NCBI RefSeq assembly: GCF_014268505.2
Contig: NZ_JABWQP020000019.1
Location: forward strand, 1-64,000
DNA: 64,000 nucleotides
Source: Pseudomonas khorasanensis
GTDB taxonomy: Bacteria > Pseudomonadota > Gammaproteobacteria > Pseudomonadales > Pseudomonadaceae
Reading direction: 5' to 3'
Numbering within the stretch: position 1 is the first letter of the stretch; every line of letters begins with the position of its first letter. Positions 8,851 through 16,681 of the stretch are shown piece after piece. A model generated the notes under the pieces. The model was not told where the DNA came from, did no database searches, and saw nothing but the letters and a program-made list of their open reading frames with translations. Position numbers and translations under genes: made by a program.

Positions 8851-9642
8851 TTGCTTATCGAGTCCCGCCGCCGCGCCTATTTGAACGCCATGCAGGTGGT
8901 CAATTGGCTGCCGCGCACCGAATTGCCCTTCGCCGCGCCTTCACGGCCCGAGCTGCTGGAGACGCCTGAGCCCGAGCCCGAGGTTGCGCTGGTGCAGGCG
9001 CCGTCGGCTGCAGCGCCGCCGCAACAGCAGCCTGTCGCGCGTCCTGCCGATCGGCCGAAAGTCGAAGTGCCGCGCCCGTCACTGGCCAGTACCCGAAACG
9101 GCGCCAAGCCAGTGGAAGAGGTCGATGACACACCTGTTGTCGCCAAACCGCCCCCGGTGCCGCCACCGCGTTTCGCCCTGCAATTGCTGCGCGCCGGGCG
9201 TTGCCTGCTGCTGGTCGAGTTACCCACAGGTGAAGCGTTCCAGAGCCGCGACCCGGCCTATCTGCTGCTTAAAGACATCTTGCGCGCCGCCGGTTTGCCG
9301 GATGCGCCGCAAATTGTCGGCGAGCCAGTGCGCTGGCCATGGCTCAATCGCGGCACGATGGATCAGGGGCCGGAAGCGGCGCGCGATTTCGTGCAAGGTT
9401 TCCTCTCGGTACAAATGGAAGCGGCGCCCTGCGCCTGTCTTTGGTTGATCGGTTTGCCGGCGGTGAAATTCGCCGGTGAAGCGGACGCCGAAGCCTTCAA
9501 TCGTGAATTGCAGATCGAAGGACTGGGTTCGGCCTGGGCCATTCCCGGTCTGGAACTGTTAATGGAAGAGCCACAGCGCAAAGCCGCCGTGTGGCAAGCC
9601 ATGCGTCGGCTGATGGCGCGCTGGAAAGAATCAGATGAGTGA
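8851..9642 (+). CDS. holD: DNA polymerase III psi subunit (divergent pseudomonad HolD)
   Basis: This 263-residue protein probably is psi, the clamp-loader accessory subunit that links chi (and so SSB) to the DnaX complex. The N-terminus (SRRRAYLNAMQVVNWLPR) lines up with E. coli psi, whose start has the same basic-helix-plus-W pattern and which contacts DnaX. A Pro/Ala-rich linker (about 45-105) is followed by a compact domain (about 110-255). As in E. coli, the gene directly precedes and overlaps rimI. The pseudomonad psi was long cryptic for lack of similarity. The start is TTG; the next ATG at 8890 would remove part of the psi N-terminus. Often mis-annotated as hypothetical or TonB-like. 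Confidence 0.75.
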   Translation: MLIESRRRAYLNAMQVVNWLPRTELPFAAPSRPELLETPEPEPEVALVQAPSAAAPPQQQPVARPADRPKVEVPRPSLASTRNGAKPVEEVDDTPVVAKPPPVPPPRFALQLLRAGRCLLLVELPTGEAFQSRDPAYLLLKDILRAAGLPDAPQIVGEPVRWPWLNRGTMDQGPEAARDFVQGFLSVQMEAAPCACLWLIGLPAVKFAGEADAEAFNRELQIEGLGSAWAIPGLELLMEEPQRKAAVWQAMRRLMARWKESDE

Positions 9643-10087
9643 GGCTGTAACCTTTCGCCCGATGACCGAGGCGGATCTGGACGCTGTGCTGAAGATCGAA
9701 TACGCCGCTTACAGCCATCCGTGGACGCGGGGGATTTTTCTTGATGGCCTCGGCAAATACCAGATATGGCTGATGTTTGAAGGTCAGCAACAGGTTGGGC
9801 ACGGGGTGGTGCAGATCATTCTTGATGAGGCGCACCTGCTCAATATCACCGTCAAGCCGGAAAATCAGGGGCGCGGATTAGGCCTGACATTGCTTGAACA
9901 CTTGATGTCGCGCGCTTATGCGGCCGAGGCTCGGGAGTGTTTTCTCGAAGTACGTGACAGCAATACGGCCGCTTTTCGGTTGTATGAGCGTTATGGCTTC
10001 AACGAGATTGGTCGGCGTCGGGATTATTATCCGGCGGTGGGCGGGCGTGAAGATGCGGTGGTCATGGCCTGTACCCTTGTTGACTAG
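9635..10087 (+). CDS. rimI: Ribosomal protein S18 alanine N-acetyltransferase RimI
   Basis: This 150-residue GNAT-fold enzyme acetylates the N-terminal alanine of ribosomal protein S18 using acetyl-CoA. The acetyl-CoA-binding motif QGRGLG sits near residue 78, and the RimI-typical segments FLEVRDSN and LYERYGF follow. Length matches the family (about 150). It overlaps holD by 8 bases in the conserved holD-rimI pair. A REP doublet follows within 15 bases. Confidence 0.93.
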   Translation: MSEAVTFRPMTEADLDAVLKIEYAAYSHPWTRGIFLDGLGKYQIWLMFEGQQQVGHGVVQIILDEAHLLNITVKPENQGRGLGLTLLEHLMSRAYAAEARECFLEVRDSNTAAFRLYERYGFNEIGRRRDYYPAVGGREDAVVMACTLVD

Positions 10088-10099
10088 GCCTTGAAAGCA

Positions 10100-10193
10100 T
10101 CGCGAGCAGACGCGCTCCCACATTCAATTCGTGGCGTACACATTTTTGTGATCAGCCCTGAACCCTGTGGGAGCGAGCCTGCTCGCGAAGGCG
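10100..10193. repeat. REP doublet downstream of rimI
   Basis: Left arm CGCGAGCAGACGCGCTCCCA (one-base variant of the consensus) at about 10100-10122 faces a full right arm TGTGGGAGCGAGCCTGCTCG at about 10166-10193, which continues into the next minus-strand gene's 3' flank. Confidence 0.9.
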
Positions 10194-10212
10194 TCCTGTC
10201 AGGCAGTGCAAA

Positions 10213-10614
10213 TCAGCGGTTGCCATCCAGCGGATCCCGCCGTGCGAGTTCCTCTTCATCCAGACCATTGCCCCCACCAATGTCGTCTTCATCGACCACA
10301 CTCAAATCCCAATCCGCCTGTTCGCCCGTACCGATTTCGCTGGCATCCCGGGCGCCGTCGTCGCGAATCAGCGTTTCCGGACTCAGGTCATCATCGGTTG
10401 GCTGACGGTCATCCATCGACGCGCCCGTCAGGCCCGCTTCACGTTCACGCTCCTCTGGCATCAATTGCTCGCGTTCGCGCTCCGGCAACTCATCGCCAAT
10501 CTTCGCGGTCTCTTCGTCGTCAAAGTCCAATTCGCGCATCGACCCCATACGGTCTTCGTTATCATCGATGGGCTCAGGTTGCGCCGCATCGTAAGGACGT
10601 CGTGAATCAGTCAT
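10213..10614 (-). CDS. Acidic conserved Pseudomonas protein of unknown function
   Basis: This 133-residue protein is strikingly acidic (many Asp and Glu, including IDDNED, DFDDEE and VVDEDD) and has no hydrophobic core, signal peptide or recognisable domain, suggesting a largely disordered cytosolic protein. Orthologs at this position between rimI and carbonic anhydrase are often labelled 'HPr-related', which the sequence does not support: I see no HPr active-site histidine motif. The ATG at 10614 was chosen over a longer frame because the extra residues are basic and low in coding character. Confidence 0.7.
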   Translation of the reverse strand: MTDSRRPYDAAQPEPIDDNEDRMGSMRELDFDDEETAKIGDELPEREREQLMPEEREREAGLTGASMDDRQPTDDDLSPETLIRDDGARDASEIGTGEQADWDLSVVDEDDIGGGNGLDEEELARRDPLDGNR

Positions 10615-10754
10615 GGCAATTCCTCGTACTGTGGGCCTTACTAGGTGGACTCGCCGGGCGCGCGAGAATTCCAACGGAAACACTTTGCGCTGGCGGCGTG
10701 ACCCCGACGGGCGGTTGTGTGTCATACCAGCGCATCTTTCTTGAGGCCTTAAAC

Positions 10755-11399
10755 ATGCACGATCTACAAGACCTGATTGATAACAACGAGCGTTGGGCTG
10801 ACGCGATCACCAAGGAAGACCCGGATTTCTTCGCCAAACTGGCGCGCCAGCAAACCCCGGAATACCTGTGGATCGGCTGCTCCGACGCGCGAGTGCCGGC
10901 CAATGAAATCGTCGGTATGTTGCCGGGCGATCTGTTCGTGCACCGCAACGTCGCCAACGTCGTGCTGCACACAGACCTCAATTGCCTGTCGGTGATTCAG
11001 TACGCGGTCGATGTACTGAAGGTCAAACATATTCTCGTCACTGGCCACTACGGTTGCGGCGGCGTCCGTGCGTCGATGCAGGATCGTCAGTTCGGCCTGA
11101 TTGACGGCTGGCTGCGTTCGATTCGTGATTTGTACTACGAAAAACGCGAAGAGCTGGCCAAGTTGCCGACCGAAGAAGAGCAGGTCGATCGTCTGTGTGA
11201 ACTGAACGTGATCCAGCAAGTGGCCAATGTCGCTCACACCAGCATCATCCAGAACGCCTGGCATCGTGGGCAGAGCCTGTCGATTCACGGTTGCATCTAC
11301 GGCATCAAGGACGGCCGCTGGAAAAGTCTGGACACGACCATCAGCGGTTTCGAGCAACTCCCGCCGCAATATCGTTTGCGTCCCGTCGGCGCGCCGTAA
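10755..11399 (+). CDS. can: Beta-class carbonic anhydrase
   Basis: This 214-residue cytosolic enzyme interconverts CO2 and bicarbonate. Zinc ligands are visible at Cys42 (GCSDAR), His98 and Cys101 (HYGCGGV), and Asp44-Arg46 form the catalytic dyad, the same numbering as E. coli Can. ATG 10755 is preferred because it starts the conserved family N-terminus (MHDLQDLIDNN); the frame is open further upstream but that part is not family-like. It is divergent from the acidic protein at 10213-10614. Confidence 0.95.
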   Translation: MHDLQDLIDNNERWADAITKEDPDFFAKLARQQTPEYLWIGCSDARVPANEIVGMLPGDLFVHRNVANVVLHTDLNCLSVIQYAVDVLKVKHILVTGHYGCGGVRASMQDRQFGLIDGWLRSIRDLYYEKREELAKLPTEEEQVDRLCELNVIQQVANVAHTSIIQNAWHRGQSLSIHGCIYGIKDGRWKSLDTTISGFEQLPPQYRLRPVGAP

Positions 11400-11406
11400 T
11401 CCAGTC

Positions 11407-11434
11407 GATGCCTGCGCTGTTCAGCGCAGGCATC
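11407..11434. terminator. Hairpin after can, overlapping the SET gene end
   Basis: GATGCCTGCGCTG and its complement form a 13-base stem with a minimal loop just after the can stop codon. It overlaps the last codons of the convergent SET-domain gene and has no T run, so termination is only plausible. Confidence 0.55.
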
Positions 11435-11945
11435 GCGCGCGCCAGTGCTGTAAAAACTGCCGGCCCTCGCTATCGGGTGGTTCGTTGTTCCCGGTGATCC
11501 AGCCCCGGCATCGTGCAGAGCCGCAATCGCAGGCAAACTGCTTCAGCAGTTTGTCCTCTGTCGCTGCGTAATCAATAGTCAGCCGTTCGCCGCCGAGGAC
11601 ATCCCTCACCGCCCACAGCCAGAGTTCGCTCATATCAAGAAACGCGTTCGGGTCGCAGGCGTGTTCGAGAACCCCACAGAAGCGCGGATCGTAGACGTGG
11701 ATGCCCTCCAACATCTGCAGCGTCTGTCGGCAGCGGTACGGCAGCAATTGCCCCGATACCCTGCACATCCGGCTGGCACGCCGAAAATCACGAAGCGCCG
11801 CTACCCCGGAGGGGGTGCCATGCTCATCGTGGATGACTTCGAAATCGGCGCAGGAGGGAAAACCCAGACGCACCGGCAGGCCGACGAAGGGATAGATGCC
11901 TTCGGTATCACAGGTGCCAGGTCCGACACCGGCATGGGTATTCAT
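11421..11945 (-). CDS. SET-domain protein, putative lysine methyltransferase
   Basis: This 174-residue protein carries hallmarks of a SET domain: EHACDPNA near residue 93 (counterpart of the NHSCxPN SAM-binding motif), GGERLTIDYA near residue 117 (GExLxxDY), and a post-SET zinc-type cluster FACDCGSARCRGW near residue 137. Such proteins methylate lysines with S-adenosylmethionine; the bacterial target is unknown. The gene stands alone, convergent with can. SET proteins are sporadic in bacteria, though small ones like this occur in many pseudomonads. The motif assignment is good, activity is inferred. Confidence 0.8.
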   Translation of the reverse strand: MNTHAGVGPGTCDTEGIYPFVGLPVRLGFPSCADFEVIHDEHGTPSGVAALRDFRRASRMCRVSGQLLPYRCRQTLQMLEGIHVYDPRFCGVLEHACDPNAFLDMSELWLWAVRDVLGGERLTIDYAATEDKLLKQFACDCGSARCRGWITGNNEPPDSEGRQFLQHWRARCLR

Positions 11946-12121
11946 GGCAGTCCTTGTCGCAAGGGGGGCGACTTCCTGGTTGACGTCCTGTCAGCTCGGT
12001 CATGAAATTGTTGGATCCAATATAGTCTTATAGGTATAGCTGGTCTACTGCCGGATCTGACAGGCGATATAGACCTTTCCCCGCGTCAGTCATCACCGAC
12101 ACGGGAACGAAGCATCCCTTC

Positions 12122-13294
12122 TCAGAGGTGTGGAGCAGGCACAGCGGCGCTTGGCAGAGGGGACTTCAATTGCTGCAGCTGCGCCTTGACGGGTGGGGTC
12201 GCGCACTTGGCGGCAGCCTCTTGCGGCTGCAGATCGCGGATCGTTATGTAGAACAGTTCGCAGGTTTTGGCTTTCTGCGTGACCTGCCAGGTCTGCGTGC
12301 AGCCAGTGAGCGTGGACTGCGCATTACTGCCCGGTTTGCTGCCCATTCCGGCCTGCCAGCAAGCAGCGCTCAAATCCTGTCCCATGACTTTCAGGCCGGC
12401 GGCGTCAGCCTTGGCCTGCGCATCATCGCCGGTGTAGCTCTTCGGGTCGGCCGCGTACCAGATGTAACTCGGATGGTTGGAGCCCAGCACCGGCACGTTC
12501 ACCCCTTCGCTCGGACTGATGGTCGCCAGGCCCAGCACATTCACAGTTGGGCCATATTGTTGCTTGATCCAGCCACGCACCGGCGCGCCGAACGCGACCA
12601 TCGGCAGCGTCGTGCCGCTGGCGGTCTGGCTGAACTGTTTGACCAGCGTGGTCTGGTAGTCGGTGAAGTAGCCATAGACATCCTCCAGGTCGCTGCCGGC
12701 ATTGGAGGGCGCGGCGATCGGTGCGATATCGATGATGGTCTGATAAGCCGGCGTTTGCTCGGCGGCAATGCCATTGACCGTTAACAGGGCGGCCCAGCGA
12801 TCGGTGGTATTTGAGCGCAGGTAATCCTGAGCCTGAGTCAGCGAATAATCGGGCGGAAAGTGCAGCAACTCGACGCTTTTACGATTCTCCAAAGCCATGC
12901 CCAGCGGCAGGAACAGGTACCAGCTATAGGCCCATTTGCCATCGGCATTGAGCTTGCTGGCGCCGGCATAGGCCAGATCCCCGGCATCCAGCAATGCCGA
13001 AAGTGGTTTGTCGTAACCCTCGGGCACGCCCGAAATTTGCGCGTAGAGCTGGTCGTTGTCGGTTTTCACCAACACCTTCGCATCCGCATAACCGTCGCGC
13101 TGCACGCTTTGCGACAGGTAATGGGCGACAGTCTGCTCCAGCGTCCAGTTGCGAAAGCAGATCACGCTGCAATTGTTGGGGAAGGCAAAGAGGCGCGTGA
13201 CGCGCTCGGTGCTGCCCAGTTTCAGATCGACATCGGCGTGGGCGGCTGCGCTCAGCGTGAGCGCAGCGAGGGTAAGTCCTGCGAGTTTGAACAT
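12122..13294 (-). CDS. Exported protein of unknown function
   Basis: This 390-residue protein starts with a clear signal peptide (MFKLAGLTLAALTLSAAAHA, predicted cut after AHA at residue 20), so it is periplasmic or secreted. The mature part has six or more cysteines, including a close pair in NNCSVICF near residue 40 and more near residues 310-355, suggesting disulfides. I do not recognise a family. It stands alone between the SET gene and the short-chain fatty acid transporter, on the same strand as both. The start ATG lies about 15 bases after AGGAT. Confidence 0.75.
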   Translation of the reverse strand: MFKLAGLTLAALTLSAAAHADVDLKLGSTERVTRLFAFPNNCSVICFRNWTLEQTVAHYLSQSVQRDGYADAKVLVKTDNDQLYAQISGVPEGYDKPLSALLDAGDLAYAGASKLNADGKWAYSWYLFLPLGMALENRKSVELLHFPPDYSLTQAQDYLRSNTTDRWAALLTVNGIAAEQTPAYQTIIDIAPIAAPSNAGSDLEDVYGYFTDYQTTLVKQFSQTASGTTLPMVAFGAPVRGWIKQQYGPTVNVLGLATISPSEGVNVPVLGSNHPSYIWYAADPKSYTGDDAQAKADAAGLKVMGQDLSAACWQAGMGSKPGSNAQSTLTGCTQTWQVTQKAKTCELFYITIRDLQPQEAAAKCATPPVKAQLQQLKSPLPSAAVPAPHL

Positions 13295-13452
13295 GCTCAG
13301 ATCCTTTTCAGCTTGGGTTCCCCGCGAGGGTCGGAGGGCGCTTCATAGTGGATCAGCGGTGTTTGACAGGAAAGCGCTTGGTTGCGGATTCTGGTCTGAG
13401 TGCTGTTTTGCTCCGGCAGTGCACACGTAACGCCCTCCCCACTGATCAGGGT

Positions 13453-13483
13453 TGAATGCACCTGCCGTAAGCAGATGCATTCA
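13453..13483 (-). terminator. Hairpin downstream of atoE
   Basis: TGAATGCA and TGCATTCA flank CTGC/GCAG with a CGTAA loop, giving a 12-pair stem with one mismatch, 8 bases past the atoE stop on the minus strand. There is no T run, so it may instead protect the mRNA 3' end. Confidence 0.5.
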
Positions 13484-13490
13484 TATCAGC

Positions 13491-14909
13491 CTACGGCATC
13501 ACCGGCGGCGTATACGCCAATGTCGTCCCCAGCGCCCACAGCAACAGCAGCACCAGCGGCGTGTGCACCAGCAATTGCACGAACGAGAAACCGATCAGGT
13601 CGCGGGCCTTCAGGCCCAGCACGCCGAGCAGCGGCAGCATGTAGAACGGGTTGATCAGGTTCGGCAGCGCTTCGGCGGCGTTGTAGATCTGGACGGCCCA
13701 GCCGAGGTGGTATTGCAGATCGTTGGCGACTTGCATCACGTATGGCGCTTCGATGATCCACTTGCCGCCGCCGGACGGAATGAAGAAGCCAAGAATCGCC
13801 GAGTACACACCCATCAGCAGCGCGTAGGTGTCGTGTGAAGCGATGCTGACGAAGAAGGTAGAAATGTGGTGCGCCAGGGTTTGCGCGTCAGCACCTTTTA
13901 CGGTCGTCATCAGCGCGGCAATCGAGCCATACAACGGAAACTGAATCAGCACGCCCGTGGTGGTCGGCACCGCGCGAGCCACTGCATCAAGAAAGCTGCG
14001 CGGGCGCCAGTGCAGCAGCGCGCCGAGCATGATGAACAGGAAGTTGTAGGTGTTCAGGCCTGAAATAGCGGTGATCGCCGGTTTGGTCGAGAACTCGTGG
14101 AACAGCCATCCCGCCGCCAGCAGCACCAGCACAATGATCAGCAACGGGCTGTGTTCCAGCCATTCGCCGGGCCGGGTGCGCGGTTGCAGCGGTGGCAGGT
14201 TGAAGGCCGGGTCGATGCCGCAGGCCTCGGCGTCCCGCGCGGAGTTTGGCCCGGGCGCGGTGGCGTAGGCGATGATGATTGAAATCACCATCAGCGCCAG
14301 CAGCATGACGCCTGACTGCCAGAGGAAGATGGTTTCGGTGAACGGAATCACCCCCGTGATCGACAGGATCGACGGCGGCAGGCTGCCGGGGTTGGCCTGC
14401 AACTGCGCGGCCGATGACGACAGGCCCAGCGCCCACACCGCGCCGAGGCCCAGATAAGCGGCGGCACCGGCGGCGCGATAATCCATTTTCAGGTCAGTGC
14501 GGCGGGCGAGGGCGCGCACCAGCAAACCACCGAATACCAGCGACAGGCCCCAGTTGAGCAGCGAGGCAACCATCGAGATCAATGCTACCCAGGCCACGGC
14601 AGAGCGGCCGTTTTTCGGGAGACGCGCCAGTTTGTCGATCAGTTTGACGGCGGGCGGTGAGCTGGCGACGACGTAGCCGCCGATCACCACGAACGCCATC
14701 TGCATGGTGAACGGAATCAGACTCCAGAAGCCGTCACCGAACGCCATCGCCGCAGCGGTGGGTTTGGCGCCCATGGCCAGGGTCGCCAGCGCGACGATGA
14801 TTACGGCCAGCGCGGCGAATACCCAGGAGTCGGGGAACCAGCGTTCGGCGAAACTTGAACAGCGCAGGGCAAAGCGTGCGGAGCGGCTATCTTCGATATC
14901 AACGGCCAC
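13491..14909 (-). CDS. atoE: Short-chain fatty acid transporter, AtoE family
   Basis: This 472-residue polytopic membrane protein belongs to the AtoE family of short-chain fatty acid (acetoacetate/butyrate) carriers. It shows at least ten hydrophobic segments, the family-like openings FAERWFPDSWVFA and FWSLIPFTMQM, and the conserved PSGGGKWIIEAPYV stretch near residue 390. Length matches the family (about 440-475). The start is GTG with AGGTAAA upstream. No ato catabolic genes are adjacent, so the substrate is inferred from family. Confidence 0.88.
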   Translation of the reverse strand: MAVDIEDSRSARFALRCSSFAERWFPDSWVFAALAVIIVALATLAMGAKPTAAAMAFGDGFWSLIPFTMQMAFVVIGGYVVASSPPAVKLIDKLARLPKNGRSAVAWVALISMVASLLNWGLSLVFGGLLVRALARRTDLKMDYRAAGAAAYLGLGAVWALGLSSSAAQLQANPGSLPPSILSITGVIPFTETIFLWQSGVMLLALMVISIIIAYATAPGPNSARDAEACGIDPAFNLPPLQPRTRPGEWLEHSPLLIIVLVLLAAGWLFHEFSTKPAITAISGLNTYNFLFIMLGALLHWRPRSFLDAVARAVPTTTGVLIQFPLYGSIAALMTTVKGADAQTLAHHISTFFVSIASHDTYALLMGVYSAILGFFIPSGGGKWIIEAPYVMQVANDLQYHLGWAVQIYNAAEALPNLINPFYMLPLLGVLGLKARDLIGFSFVQLLVHTPLVLLLLWALGTTLAYTPPVMP

Positions 14910-15258
14910 GGGATTTACCTCGGATTTTTATGGTTATTTTGGTCCATGGGAGCCGCCGTCCATGTCGACAGCGCAAAGATCCCCTGTGGGAGCGAGCCTG
15001 CTCGCGAAGAGATCGGTACATTCAGCATCATGTTGTCTTAACTGACGTATTCGCGAGCAGGCTCGCTCCCACAAGGGGTTCACTGGGGCTGGTCGCAGTT
15101 GGCGTGATCCCTTGGACAGGCACTCACATTAAATCAAGCGCCGCCCTTTTGTTGAGCAGGTTTTCGCAAACCGGAACTATGGTCTAACGGGTTGTCGATC
15201 AGCGCATTTGCGTAGACCATGGGCGCCTTGGTTTTTGCCTATGCCTGAGTTCTTTGTC
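14910..15258. other. Divergent intergenic region with a REP doublet
   Basis: About 350 bases separate atoE (minus) from the MFS gene (plus). Apart from the REP doublet I see no gene, RNA or convincing promoter box. The frame is open into this region from the MFS gene, but the residues there are not family-like. Confidence 0.6.
14984..15074. repeat. REP doublet upstream of atoE
   Basis: A full right-type arm (TGTGGGAGCGAGCCTGCTCG) at the left end faces a full inverted arm ending GGCTCGCTCCCACA, with about 45 bases between. It lies in the shared upstream region of two divergent genes. Confidence 0.92.
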
Positions 15259-16572
15259 ATGACTGCCAACTCCACAGCCCGCCCGGCGCCCTTCAGCCGT
15301 TCCGACTACAAGACCCTCGGCCTTGCGGCGCTCGGCGGGGCGCTGGAAATCTATGATTTCATCATTTTTGTTTTCTTTGCGTTGACCCTCAGCCAACTGT
15401 TCTTCCCCCCGGAAATGCCCGAGTGGCTGCGTCTGCTGCAAAGCTTCGGCATTTTTGTCACCGGTTATCTGGCGCGACCATTGGGCGGAATCCTGATGGC
15501 GCATTTCGCCGACCGTCTGGGCCGCAAGAAAGTCTTCAGCCTGAGCATCTTGATGATGGCGCTGCCGTGCCTGCTGATCGGGATCATGCCGACCTACGCA
15601 CAGATCGGCTATTTCGCACCGCTTCTGCTGCTTGCGCTGCGCATCCTGCAAGGAGCAGCGGTGGGCGGCGAAGTGCCGAGCGCCTGGGTGTTCGTCGCCG
15701 AACATGCGCCGACCGGCCATCGCGGTTACGCCTTGGGCTTTCTCCAGGCCGGCCTGACCTTCGGTTATTTGATCGGCGCATTGACCGCGACTTTTCTGGC
15801 ACAAGTGTTCACGCCTGCGGAGATTCTCGACTACGCGTGGCGCTATCCGTTTCTGCTGGGTGGTGTGTTCGGCGTGGTGGGTGTTTATCTGCGCCGCTGG
15901 CTCAGCGAAACCCCGGTGTTCATGGCCATGGAGGCGCAGCGCGAGGCGCGGGTCGAGCTGCCTCTGCGCACGGTGTTGCGTGAGCATCGGCTGGCCATGC
16001 TGCCGGCAATGTTGCTGACCTGCGTGCTGACCTCTGCAGTGGTGGTGTTCGTTGTGATCACCCCGACGATGATGCAGAAAACCTTCGGCATGACGGCCAG
16101 TCACACTTTCGCCCTCAGTGCCTTTGGCATTGTGTTTCTCAACATCGGCTGCGTGATCGCCGGGCTGCTGGTCGACCGCATCGGCGCCTGGCGTACGGTC
16201 ATGCTGTACAGCCTGTTGCTGCCGCTGGGCATCGGCGTGCTGTATGGCTGTCTGATCCTGGGCGCTCAGTGGATTGGTCTGGCCTACGCCGTGGCCGGCC
16301 TCGCGTGTGGGGTGGTCGGTGCGGTGCCTTCAGTAATGGTGGGGCTGTTCCCGGCGCGGATTCGTGTGTCGGGCATTTCCTTCACCTACAACATTGCGTA
16401 TGCAGCGTGGGCGAGTATCACGCCGCTGCTGTTGATTGGTCTGATGCCGTGGAGCCCATGGATCTGCGTGATGTTTTGCGCGGTGATGGGCGTGGTGGGC
16501 ATTCTGACGGCTGCGTATTTCGGCGCGCGCATGCCTCGCACGGGCACTTGCCAGGTCGCGGGTACTGTCTGA
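15259..16572 (+). CDS. MFS transporter, metabolite:H+ symporter subfamily
   Basis: This protein of about 437 residues (from ATG 15259; ATG 15241 and 15208 are longer options) has twelve hydrophobic segments and the MHS-subfamily signatures: a start like LGGALEIYDFIIF, RPLGGILMAHFADRLGRKK in loop 2-3, and RILQGAAVGGEVPSAWVFVAEH. Relatives carry shikimate, proline/betaine, citrate or alpha-ketoglutarate with protons. The substrate cannot be read from the sequence. It is a single-gene unit facing away from atoE. Confidence 0.85.
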   Translation: MTANSTARPAPFSRSDYKTLGLAALGGALEIYDFIIFVFFALTLSQLFFPPEMPEWLRLLQSFGIFVTGYLARPLGGILMAHFADRLGRKKVFSLSILMMALPCLLIGIMPTYAQIGYFAPLLLLALRILQGAAVGGEVPSAWVFVAEHAPTGHRGYALGFLQAGLTFGYLIGALTATFLAQVFTPAEILDYAWRYPFLLGGVFGVVGVYLRRWLSETPVFMAMEAQREARVELPLRTVLREHRLAMLPAMLLTCVLTSAVVVFVVITPTMMQKTFGMTASHTFALSAFGIVFLNIGCVIAGLLVDRIGAWRTVMLYSLLLPLGIGVLYGCLILGAQWIGLAYAVAGLACGVVGAVPSVMVGLFPARIRVSGISFTYNIAYAAWASITPLLLIGLMPWSPWICVMFCAVMGVVGILTAAYFGARMPRTGTCQVAGTV

Positions 16573-16681
16573 CCAACACGCGCTATTTTCGACTGACGGT
16601 ATCGAGGCCGCTTCAGAAAAGCTTCCCAAGGCCGATGGCTAGGTTGTACGCCGCTTTCAACCCTGCCATCGGTGCTTTCCC

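Noticed and set aside
10213..10614. HPr-like phosphocarrier
   Set aside because: No HPr active-site His segment or fold pattern is visible in the acidic, disordered-looking sequence.
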